Assembly: GCA_017163975.1 (NCBI GenBank)
Contig: JAFFSR010000237.1
Coordinates: 1,054,001 to 1,118,000, forward strand
DNA length: 64,000 bases
Direction of reading: 5' to 3'
From: Anastatus disparis
Taxonomy: Eukaryota > Arthropoda > Insecta > Hymenoptera > Eupelmidae
Shown here: positions 25,701 through 38,700 of the stretch, in pieces
Numbering within the stretch: the stretch's first letter is position 1
Layout of the letters: every line of letters starts with the position of its first letter
The notes under the pieces: generated by a model
Seen by the model: the letters and a program-made list of their open reading frames with translations, nothing else
What the model was told of the DNA's origin: nothing
Databases searched by the model: none
Made by a program: the position numbers and the translations under genes

Positions 25701-26515
25701 ATCTTGCATATTTTCAAAATCTATTATGAAATTTCAATTTCAAAAATGTAAAATATGTACGTTTATAGTCATCATTCTTTTAATAATTTCTATTAATACG
25801 TTTAAAATTTGAAAAAATTTTAGTTATTAATACATTTTTTAGAATCACATTGTTTAAAAATTATCAATCTTTTATAAAATTATCAGTAAGTATCAATTTT
25901 TAATTGTAAATTATATCATCTACAGATTTTGATAAAAAATTTCAAAGCGTAAGTACGTTTTTTGATTTAACAAATATAAATAGCCATGTTCCGCGTGGAC
26001 CAAGCAATTTTTTCATTAAATTAATGTTTTAAGTACACTTATTAATTTTTTAACAAGATTTTGTCGTACATGAAAGATTTTCATTTGGTCACGTACACCA
26101 GTTACCTTTTGAAATTAAAACAATAAGATTTCATTGATGCAGGTAACGAGGTGTGTTAACATATATATATACATAATACTACACACACATTTGTACATAA
26201 GGGTTGATTTTAGTTATTTAAGTATAGACAGCTTAGGCTATTATACTCTGAGCAGGTCAAAGTTTGTTAGAAATTTAAAATCCCACACCTGTCGGCTAGA
26301 TGTACAGCTATAAAATATCTCGACTTGCTCGAAGGACACATCAGTTTTTCACCGATCACCAAACAGCATCAACTGCTCACACATACTTTATATGCACGCG
26401 TCTATATAGACGTTTTATCGAAGAGAACGCAAAAGGACATATATACACGTATATTTTTTCCTTAGCGTACCTATTAGGTGAAGTGCGTTTTTGTTGGTGT
26501 CTATATAAGCTAAAA

Positions 26516-26523
26516 TATAAAAG
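26516..26523 (+). promoter_or_regulatory. Candidate TATA box of the NRF-6-like gene
   Basis: TATAAAAG 262 bases upstream of the ATG, followed by a GC-richer segment ending near 26560. Placement would give a 5' UTR of about 230 bases. Based on motif and position only. Confidence 0.4.
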
Positions 26524-26784
26524 TGGTGGGGCGAGAGTATCATAAAGAGCCCGGCAAGAAGTTTAAGATAGATCAGAATAGACAAAATCACTGTTGCGTT
26601 TGGAGGCGACTAATCAAACTATACGTTTCGGGATTTTTTTCTATGTCTTAAAAAATCTTTTTCTTAACAAATTTAATAGAAAATTTTTGTTAATAATTAA
26701 GTCGAGTGGTTTACTTTATTTTATAAAAAATTTAAATGGTCGTAAATTAAATAAAAAAAAAAATCGGTATAGCAAACAAGAAAA

Positions 26785-29700
26785 ATGATTACTACATTAT
26801 TCGCGCTCAGTACGCTAATGGTAATATGTGTGTACGCGCAAAATTTTTCAAGTTTTCAAAATTTACACTTCAACGATCAACGATGGTTATCAAAGTTAAA
26901 CAGTACCACGGATATTTACATTGAAAATTCAACATCGTGTCGTACGAAAGAACATTCGAAAACGAAAAAATTATTCGAAGATGAACACGAAAAAGTTAAG
27001 ATTGGAAAAAAATTTTCAAAATCATGGTATAGCAATTTGCCACTGACACCGATTGTCGTTGCAACATCTAAAACTATACCGGACGGAGCTTGCAAGCATC
27101 AGTTGAAAAGATACATCGACGACTTGAACAATGGTACTTTATGGGCAACACAAAGTAAGTCTGTCAAACAATTTTTTCTACGTTTTTTGTTTAAAATTTA
27201 TGTTGAATTTGAAGAAGAAATATTTAAAATTCATTATTATGTTATTCTGATTCTTTTGTATGGACCTATTGTGTTTTTTTATAATTTAGTTTATTATCTT
27301 TTTGAACATAATGTAGTTAGTATGAACTTTGTCAGAATGTTTAGATATAATGGACTGCAATATTAGTTGATGATGTGTACACATTGCAAAATTTTAATAT
27401 TTTTTATAAACAAATTTTATGATTATAGTTAATTGATGGAATATTAATGAATGGCCAAAATATAAATAAAACATATATTATTGATTTTATCAAAAATTTG
27501 ATAATATTATTCATTACAGTTTATTATATTATTATATTAAAAAAAGTCATTTATTATTATTCAAGTATACGAAAAGATTTAACAATGTTGTGGTCATTCA
27601 TTGGTAAATAGGTCATTAGTTAGGCAATTCACTATACGTTTGAATATTTTTTTTTCTGTTTTTATTGTAATAAATAATAATTGTATTTAATAGAAAGGAA
27701 ATTATCGCATTTAAAATAATAAGGATGTTTTAAAAATAAATTGTTGTATGCATGTAGAGAAAGACACAAAGTATTAAAAATTTTTATTTTTATTTGATAT
27801 CTTATAATTTAACATGGTTATACATATTTTTTAAAACAAAATCTGGTTTAAAACAAAATTGTAACAAAGACTGAACCAACCAATAAAATCATTAATTTTT
27901 TTTTCAATTTTATAAAAAAAAATATTTTTATTTCTATATGAAATTATTGTACACTGCATTGTTTCATCATACGTTTGAAGATTAAATATAAAAAAAAACT
28001 AGCTAAAAATTACCTAATAAAAAATTAGAGTCTGTAACTTTATAACCATCATAAATAAATCTGTAAATGCAATTTTATTCAGCTCCGAACGACTCTATAT
28101 ATATTCAATAATCGTAAATGACTAGACAACAAATCAAATTACAAATTTTTATCATCAATAGCGAAATTCACTTAATTCACGGGTAGATAATAAAAAAGTA
28201 TAAAAGTTAAAAGTTTCACAATTCTTTTAATTCATTTATACATGTACACGCGTGCACCTATCCCTCACGTGGAAAAATTGTTACGTAACACATGTATAAG
28301 CGCATTCTAATAACTGGTTGGTATAACTATTTACAATTCAAGTATATCTCCAATATACTGAAATAAAACGTTTTGACTATATAGTTAATGAATTGCGAAT
28401 TCCAATATGCACCCATGTACACGTGACTCTCTTTCTTCATGTTTATAAAGGTATGTGCTACGCCGGCTTCATGTTGTTTATATGAGATATGTTGGATATT
28501 TATTTTTAATTGAGATTGCTTGTTGTGATTGAATAAAAAATTTTCGATAAAATCATTGAATTTAGAAAAAAAAGGTTTACTTGTAAAAGCGATGTTGTCA
28601 TGGCAATCAATTTAATCGTGATTTGTTGATATTTTTAAATCTTTAACTTTATATATAAAGAATTTAAAAAACTATTTTGACATTAAGAAGACAAACAAAA
28701 ATATAAATTAGCTCTTGATTAATGATATCAATGTAATATTAAATTTTAATTTTCTTGAAAAAAAAAAAAATTAAATCTATATTTAAATTAAATTAACCAA
28801 CATTAATCCATTATAGTATAGCTACGCAAATGATCATATCATCAACAACTATCTTTAAAAACATTTTTAAAAATGCGCAGAACCTATGGAGAATAATGAG
28901 AAAACCAAGAAAAACTTAACATCTTACATCAAAATCAAGCTAATAAATCTTAAATTTACGTCACAATAAACAGCTGTACTATTGTAAAAATATATATAGA
29001 TTATTTGCGTACACGTCTATAAAAAGTACTTGCAATAGATTTAATCTTGTAAGAGATACCAAAATTTTAGTTTTTTGAAATTTAAATAAGATGTCTTATT
29101 AAGTGGGATATTTTTTAAAAAGAAACGTAAGTGAATACGTTTTAGAGTAAATAGTCAAAAATTTTCCGAACATCTATATTTAATCATTGACTAAATAGAC
29201 AACATCTATTTTTCTAGTTCATGAAAAAATATTTACAAGCTATATAATGTATTCAATACTTAAGAACAAAAAAAGTTATAGAATATGCTGGAATCATTCT
29301 TTCAAGTTGAAATTCCATAGTGGTCCATAAAAAACAAGAAATAGACTATATATACACACACTCAAACGTGTTTATTTTCTGAGATTTACAAATTGAGAGA
29401 TCCATAAAAAAAGGATAATGTATTCAGCTAAATACTCTTGTTAAACATAGCTTTTATTTTTAATAACGATAAATATAAGATCTAAATTAACATAAATTTG
29501 AGATTAACTGCGTCACTAACGTCGTAAATATTAAAAGTGTATCCTTATTGTAATCATACTTATAAAAATTCGCGAATGTCTGTGTCTCGCTATAATAATT
29601 CGATAATTTATTTATTTTAATGTATTATTAAAAAATTATTTAGTAAACTATTTGCAAAATTTTTATACTGATTGCAATACTACCATGTGAAAACTATTCA

Positions 29701-32700
29701 ATTTATTAAAAATTGTCAGCTTATTCTGAAAAATCAGCCAAATATAAAATATCTATTATAAATATTATACTCATACAATACTGGTATTTTACATCTTGTG
29801 TCGAGTAAAAACTTGGCAAAAAATAACAATATTGCTTATTCTATCATAAACGTGATTGAAGATTAATGGATGATCTTATAAAAAGTAGTACGAGTATAAT
29901 AATGAAAAGAAAAGTTCATCGTTTTTACAGTAGCTTAGATGAGATTGTGAATAAGGATTAACTGATTTTGTTTCAGATCATAGATTAAACGAATGATTAT
30001 TGAAATACTTATGGTCAAAAAAAGATAAATATTATTTTTAAGTTTTTTTTTTTTAAAGATAAAACTTAAAAATATATTTTTCTTTTTCGTGAATCATTAA
30101 TATGACAGTAATCATTTATTCAATTTATAATCTTAAACAAAATCAATAAATCGCCTTCTACTTAAATTTAGACTTGGAGATTTCTTTATATTTCGATACT
30201 GAAGTATTTATTTCAATTGGATGAAGTAATAACAAAAATTTTATCCTCATTATTCTTTTAAATGATCATCAATTTAAACAATTAGTTCATAATTATATTT
30301 AAAATCAAATTAATCAATTCATGAGGTCGTCAGTGGCTTAGTCGGTAGAGCGTTGGATTCGCATTCTCGAGGACTCGAGTTCGAATCCCGCTCTCGGTCG
30401 ATTTATACAAGCACCACTGTAAGTCACACGTGCTTTTTTAACAAACACACTGACAAACCTCCGTCGCTAATAAGCATCGCAATGATAGCTGAAATACAGC
30501 GACGTTAAATAAAATTAAAAAAAAAAACTAATCGTTATCACCAATTCTTAAATTGATTTGATTCATAAATCAATTAATTTTTTTTTTAACTCGTTTACGA
30601 TAGCTGCTACACTTAAGTATCAGATATCTCAAGAATATTCATTAAATAAATCTACTCTCTAAACGTGAATCAAAAGCATAAACATACTTATCAATGGAAT
30701 CATATAAAAATCAAACAGTATATTAAAATTATTTAACTACATTAACAAATAAATCATTTTTTCAGCTTGATTTAATATAATTTATTGAAAAAGTTATAAA
30801 ATTTCCTACCATAGTAAACAATGTCTTACTTATAGCAGTAATTATAATTAGCACTACAACTTTTTTATCACATTAACATAATATTCTTAAGGCATTCACC
30901 GACGTTTTTATCTCCACTTTTTTAGCGATGCGCAGATTTTTTTGGTCGTATTATACTGTTGTCGCTATATTATAATGTCCTTGTATCTCATGAATGATTT
31001 ACCCATATATAAATGTAAGGAAGCATAAGCATATAACGGTCTATTAATAATATTAAAATTTTTCCCATGAACTTTAAAGGTATGGCGTTTCCGTTACAAT
31101 TTTTATTCAATTATTTATTTTGATTATTTTATTAAAATATAATGATTAATAATTATTTCTGTCAGGATAACTTTAAATAACTGAAACTTTTATTTTATCA
31201 TTATTCATTGAAGAACTTCATTGATGTCAACTTGGTAAAAAACAGAAAAAAATTATGTGTACATGTAAATTGTATTTATTATAGTAGATTTTTCAATCCC
31301 ATAGAAATATTTTAAAAATTCTTTTGTAATTTTATGAAAATACGTGATTTCATAAATAATCATAATAAAATTCTTGAATTATAAATGTGATTTAGAAATA
31401 AAAAAAATATTTTTTCAACGATTTTTCAAAAATAATACAAGAATTAATTTACGATTATTAAAATAATCCAAGAATTAATTTACCATTATTTAGAATACGT
31501 TTATGAATAATTGATGAATAACAATTATTCATTAAAAAATCTTTGTGAACGTAAACAGAAGATCTGCTTGATGATCAGTAATTTCTAGATTCTTTAAACC
31601 TTACAAAAGAAATCTAAAATCTAATATGGAATTCATGTACAAGTAATAGTGAAAACCAAAAAATAATAAAAATTAAAAAAAAAATTATAATTACATCTGT
31701 TAGTAAATTTGAATTTTTTCAAATAATACAAATTATTGAATCGGAATACTTTTTATATACTTTCTCTGAAAATTATCTCGTAATCCACAACAAATTCTTA
31801 CTATAAATTTAAATGATTTATCACATGTTTTTTTATTTAATTAAATATTATTAATTTTACTATGAAATAAACATACTCGATAGTTAATATAATTCATAAA
31901 ATTTCTAAGAAAGATGAAATGTTTGAGATGCCTTCGGATATTATAAAATTTCGTCCGGATTCAAGATCATCAATATAAATACGGAATAATAATGCCGAGG
32001 CTGGACGTAAACGAAAGTTTTTTTATTCTTTTATAATATATCAGGTTTTGGAAGGTCAGGAAATTCAAGTTTAATCGGTCGGTCATTGTGCTATGACGTG
32101 AATTGAATGTGTTACTTAATGTATGCTTGTTTTATGACATTTATGATATTTCTATTGAAATCAGAATGCATAATGTACGCATGAAAAATTTTATGCGAAA
32201 TGATTTTCATATTGAATTATTTATGAGGGCGGATCGATTGATCACTCATTAGGAAAATTTTTGCCAATTATTAAAGCGATTGAATTTTTAAACGCATAAA
32301 TGATCATCAATTATTTTCAAATTATCTTGAATAATTACTTGCATAGGATTAAGGATAATACTTAAGGATAATACTACTTAATTGTTCGTATCAGATAAGA
32401 AGCTACAAATTCTTATTCAATAATATTTAATATATTTATCTTACTCGTAAAGACGCACTTGGTAAAAAGAAAATATTTATCAATTCGTTGCTCATTTACT
32501 TTAAAGCTAAAAGCCTAATGTTACTTTCTTAAGATATTTGCATGATTTTAATTTCTTTCGAATCCTGCATAATATTACGATTAAAAATAAAAATATTTTG
32601 ACTATAGTAGATTGTTTGCATAGTACGAGTATGTGATGGCATGAAAAAAATGAATAATTATAAATAATTGAAAAAAAACAGTTAATAACGGAAAAAAATA

Positions 32701-35700
32701 GCAAATAACAGTAGAAAAAGATGTAATTATACACTTTTTACTTATTTTAATTGTAGTCGATTAAAATAGATATTTACAGTTCCTCAAAAGATTTTTTTTC
32801 TAGTTAAGAAACGATTTTGAGTAATTATAGCATCTATTTTCTAACGATAATTTATTCTATAATTTTAGAATGAAAATAACTGTAAGTTTTTTCATATCAG
32901 GCGCCAGTGCTATTAGATCAAATACTTTGTGACAAATTATTTTTAGTTCTTGACATTGAAACAATATCTATGAAAATCAATTGAATGGAACTTTTATTTT
33001 CCTATATTTTATTGAATTTTAATTATTTTTTACGGGTTAAATTCACCAAAAAAATGTCATGTTATCGATATAATAAAAAGAATATTTAAAAATTTACTAA
33101 AATTAATGCTGTTAGAATATTAGCAAACGTAAATTGTACAGTGAAAAAAGTCTTTCCCGTTTGATACTATATGCCTTATTTAAAAAAATATAGTATCCTA
33201 AATCATGATTTTTGTTTGACCTTTTAAAATAGTATTCATGTTACAGAATACATTGCAATAATTTATATTAAATTTATCTATATTTAAACGTTTCATTTGA
33301 CTAAATAAATTTGGTATTCTTAACTATGTTTTAAATTAATCATAACTATGTTATTTTATGCATGTGTACGAATTTATTTTAAAAAAAATAAAATCTATAT
33401 ATGTAGAGTAAATCCTACTGTATAATGAAGTTGTATTCATATAGCACTAATAAATTTTAATGTTTCACACGTATATAACTCTGAGCTACGAGGTCGTCAG
33501 TGGCTTACTCGGTAGAGCGATGGATTTATAATCTCGAGGACTCGAGTTCGATTCCCGGCTCTCGGCTGATTTATGCAAACACCGCTGTACGATACATGTG
33601 CTTTGTTCGGAAACACTGAGAACGACCTCCGTCGCTAATCAGCATTGTAATAATGATAGCGTGAATACAGCGACGTTAAATGAAAAAAAAGTAAAATATA
33701 ATAATAGTATAAAATAATAGTAAAAAATATTTTTTTTTATCGTCTCTGACAAGATTTAATTCTAGATTCTAGATGTCCTGGCCTTTTTGAATAATGTATT
33801 TCGTACATCGTGGAGTCTCTAGTAAAAAATGTAATATTTTTTATCAATTTACATCGATTTAGTTAGATTGTGCACAATCGTGTCAAATTTTTAAAATTAT
33901 TAAATTATACGTACGCGTTATACGAGTAGTTTAAGAAATTAATATAGGAATAAAGATTTCATGAACAATTATCTGATGTATTTAAATTAAAAATGTGATA
34001 TAAGCGAAAATGTTAATAACTATAAATTAACGAAAAATTTCAACTGAATATCGATGTTTTTCAGCAGTTATTTGCAGCTATTGACTATTATTTTTACTTT
34101 TTCAGATTTATTATTTACTTCAGAGTCAATGGATAAAATAGTAAATCATATGTTTCAAATATTTCGACTTATCTATTTATTTTTGAAGAAATATAATCTT
34201 GATATTACTTAATAAAACTTGACTTCTCTTATTCTTTAAACGTAGTTTAATTTATATTATAATTAATCATATAATTACATAAACCAACTATATTACAATT
34301 TAAATATACACATCCATACTAATTATTCATTTGAAATTGATGTTACTTTATCTATAGAAAAAAAAAACTATTTTAAATATTTCCTCCTTACTACCTTTCC
34401 TTTTAAAGTAACAAAAAAAATTAACCATTTTTATCTCAGTTAATCAAATCTGCAAATTCCTATAATGCTGAAATTAATGTCTTCAATAATATCTTTAGCT
34501 AAATCTCCCGATTTAAATCTTCTAGACTAATTACTAGTCAGTCACGTGATAAGTGTCTAGAAGATCTTTTTTTTCACAAACGCGTGCACGTGAAAAGGAA
34601 ACATATGATGCCGGGAATTGTGTAGAAATTGATCATGTGTCAAAACACTAGAATATTTTTATAGCCGGTAAAAAATTTCCTATGACACTTTTTTCGGAAA
34701 TCTGATTGATGAGACGTGTCCTTGAAAAAAAAAAATATTATAAATTGAGGTGACTGTAATCAATTGAATTTCAATGAATATTTATACAATATTTTATGAC
34801 TTTTTTAAAATAAATTTGCATTTTATTTTCCTGAAGCATTACGTTTCCAAGTCTTTTGTTTACCTTTCACTCTTATTTTAAGTGAATAAAATGGCACTGA
34901 TTATCAGAGAATCATATTTTGGTTGAAAAAAATTGCAAGTATCAATAAGAATTAATTAATAATCTTAAATTATCTAAAAGCCTGTTTGATTAATTTTTAT
35001 ATTTGAATACAAAAAAAAATAACTTATAAATACATCTACATTTATAATAGTACTTGATTATGAATGGTAAATTAACCATGATATATTATATTATTAAAAT
35101 GGGAAATTGGAATTTTGACATAGAATAATTTAATAAAATTGAAAAATATACATTTATGGAGAATAATAATTGATAATTCAATTATCCGTTATTCAGTTAT
35201 TGCGTTTTATAAAAAAAAATCCTTTACAAATCTATTAATTTTGAATTATTTATAAACTATTTTAAAAAATACAAAAAAAATATTCACAAAATTCTAGAAA
35301 TTTTAATCATGAATATTTAAAAAAATATAAGACAATTATCTTTTAATAAACTTTTCAAAAACATTAGATCATCATTTCAATTGAAGAGAAACAAATCATG
35401 ATAATTTAAAAATCTAAAGTGGGTCCTCGGAGGAAAAATAACATTGATGCAAACAATTTGATAAAAAAATTTTAAATCTTTACGAACCATATTTCGTTAA
35501 AAATTTTATTTATACAAAAAAATGCCATATCAATAATGAAATGTAATAAAAACATTTAAAAATAAAAATTTATTAGAATAAAAAATAATATTTTGTTAAG
35601 TAGCCTCAAATCGTTAGCCGAAATCTTTAAATGTTCAGACTCAAAGATCTCAAATAGAGATTCTTATTAAAATTTTCCACTTGATTGTTAGAATTTATAA

Positions 35701-38700
35701 TTCACCCGGAATCAAATTTAACAACAATCTTCTCATAATCATGTTATACTTTATATATGCAGTTTTACTATCAGTTTTGTACATAAGTTACATTTTTTTA
35801 TCAAATGACGTCATACGCTCGGTTATGAATACATTAAAGAAAGAAAAAATAAACGAGTATTTGCCAAAATGCTCATAAATTTCAATAATACTCAAATCTT
35901 TAACTTGGCCAGTACGTTAAATGAGACATATATAAATAGAATTAATCATTCTTCAAATTAATATTCCTCTTTCTATTTAAAAAAAAAACTAGTATTGCAA
36001 TCCAATATTAAGAATAAGCATTTGAAACCAATGGAATATTTTAACATATATATATAGAATTTAAGTAAAAAATAAAGGAATGAAGTAAGAAAAAATAAAT
36101 ATTAAAAAATTTCCATTTACGCAGTGTTTGATTCCTCGACGAAATATCCGGAAGGCGTGATCGATGGATTAACACGGCATTACGGTAGTTTCGATCAATG
36201 TTATAGGATAGATGCTAATTTACGTGATTCTGAGCGTATACAAGGACGTTATTGTTTGGTTGATTTTAAATATGAACTACAAGATGCTGCATTAGATTTT
36301 CAAGGCAAACTTGATTTTGATTTTGATCCTAATGAATCGGCTTGGGAAAGTATCAGGGTGAGTTATTGTTTAAATTCTTTATTTTTCTTTCATTTTTATA
36401 CGCACATTGAAGCAAAAATTTATGTGCATAAATATGTAAAATATTCAATAAATATTGTAATGTATATGCAAAAATGCTAAGTATTTAAGAAGTAGCAATA
36501 ATCGAAGTAGAAATGATTTTTTTGGATAATTTTAAATAATTGTAAATAGCTCTTATGAGCTGTTAATATATACAAAAAAATGTGAAATAATATTAATAAT
36601 AATCAGTTTCACCTAATTAAAACGATTGGTACAACAGTTTATGCACCTCAGTTATTTCCATATAATTATGATTTCTCAAAAAATCATTAAAAAGTTCACA
36701 GATAATATTTCGCTCATCGATAATTCAGTTTATTAAAAAAAAGTCAATGTAATATTTATAATTTATTTAATATTATTTTTAATTTTATCGTGTAGTTTTA
36801 TTAAACTTACAAAATTTTTTAAACATTAAATTTATTGTATGAAAAGTTTACTAACAAAGAGAGTGTCATCATATTGAGACCGTGATTTTTTTATAGTTTT
36901 GGAATATTTTTTCTTACTCAAAATTAGTTTTGTTTTAATTTCAAGGAAAAAAATTGAGCAAACTTCATACGCTTATAGCTTTATAATATTATAATATTTG
37001 AAGATTTTCATAGCAATGACAAAATTTAAACTCATCTTTATAATCAAATGCAACTTTAGGGAAAGTATAAATTTCTTAATAAAAAAACAAATATTACTCA
37101 CCATTTTTCTATTTCGTTCTATTTCATTATTTTGATGAATCCACGTGTTTTGTAGGAAAAAGGAGATTTCAGACGCGACAAACGATACATGCTTCAATTG
37201 GCCCTTTGCGTACCAGCGACTTGTAGCGCTGAAGATATTCAAATGGCTTTACAAGGTCCGTATGAAGAATTTGCTGCTAAGAATAATTTAATTATTAAAG
37301 TCGGCGTCGAAAAGAGAAATTGTCAAGCTTATCACGAGGAACCAGCGTTTACTACTGGTTCTTATGTTACTTGGTAAGTTTTAAATACAATTTATATATT
37401 GACATTAGATTATAATTTCAATGTGAAAATTGCGTTTAGTTTATTATTATTTCAATTGTTGAAGTTGAAAAAAAATTTTCTCGCACTCAGAGCACAAAAT
37501 ACTATTTTGACCAGCTGTTGTGAGGGAGCAAAATACCTCTTTGCTGCCCTAGAGAGGAAAATGAATTCGAACTTGTAATAGGCTCGATAATGTAATCCGA
37601 TATCTTTAGAAATCAGTCAGTGTCTGTAACTCGATGTTGTAACCCGATATTTTTATACATTAGTTAAGTGCTTCACTTCGAATTGTGAATTCTGCGAATT
37701 ATCAATTCCCATTTAGCATTGATTTTTTTATTATTATTTATTTAATATTGCACGTTGCATCGAAGACATTTTTACATCCTTATATATCAGCCAAGTATAC
37801 GATTCTGAATTCTCCGAATTATAAATTAGCGGTGGACGATTTTCGCGAAAAATGTTAAATTTGAATAAATAGAAATTTAATTTAATTTTTAACGTATTAT
37901 AAGAAACATATATATATAGTATTTAAATAAAATAGAAAATTTTATCCTATAAAAATATCATTTATTTTATTCTTTAGTATTATATGTATATATATACTTA
38001 GTATATGTATTATTAGTATCATGTAATATAGATATAAAAAATAATATTTTTGGCGCTCTTCGCGTGAGAAAATAGTATGCGCAAAGCGGAAGCATATGCA
38101 CTATTATTTTTTACTTACCTTTAAAATTAAAAGTTGACATGTAGTAGATTATATAATTATTACGCAGAACACTTGATTTCCAATGAATATTAATTCATCG
38201 TTTGAGTCAAGTTTGATAATCACACTAATAAGAAATCAATTAAAGTACTATTTTTTTCGATGCGTGCGTAAAACTCGACAAGATGATTTTAAATGAACAA
38301 AGAATGCAAATTCTCGATGCGTAAATTATTCTTTAAAAAAAAGCAAAGGCATTAATCACTTTGTTATTCCGTTTTTGTGCGTTGATAGACGTAGATTAGT
38401 TGACTGGATTCTGATGTGTCACCATATTGAAAAACATTTTTTATAGTCAAGGGTCTTTCAATAAATTAGAAAAAATTTTTTATTTATTTATAATTTTCTT
38501 TTTATTAATAAATAATAATAAAACAAATACAATTTTTCTAAGGATATAAATTTTGTATTAAAAAAACATAATAATAATTTTCAATAATTTTTAGAATTCA
38601 ATAGGAAAAAATAATGAGAGGTTAAAAAATTAAAAAACAAATCTAACATTTAACATTCGAATTAACCACGGAATTGTAAACACTTTTCAATCGGGATGTC

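Larger units (their letters stand above)
14860..26784. other. Gene-poor intergenic region between P450 and NRF-6-like gene
   Basis: No conserved protein was recognised in about 12 kb. It contains AT and CT microsatellites near 15.3-15.4 kb, a CpG-richer patch at 16690-16850, a GC-rich retroposon-like tail at 17221-17405, SINE copy 2, the 580-bp inverted-repeat element at 19841-20420, a hairpin at 22324-22438, the 58-bp tandem array at 22512-22715 and a CpG-richer patch at about 22960-23030. The missing first exon of the P450 presumably lies in its left part; a strong minus-strand donor GGGTAAGT at about 16910 is one possible 5' exon border. Short open frames here lack any family motif. Confidence 0.6.
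27155..36124 (+). other. Long intron 1 of the NRF-6-like gene
   Basis: Nearly 9 kb of AT-rich DNA with two plus-strand SINE copies (30324-30515 and 33491-33685). I see no convincing nested gene; frames at 32507-32734 and 35681-35878 are hydrophobic low-complexity AT-rich translations without motifs. Confidence 0.7.

Noticed and set aside
26300..26788. Plus-strand open frames before the NRF-6-like gene
   Set aside because: They overlap the candidate TATA box and 5' UTR and show no protein family features.
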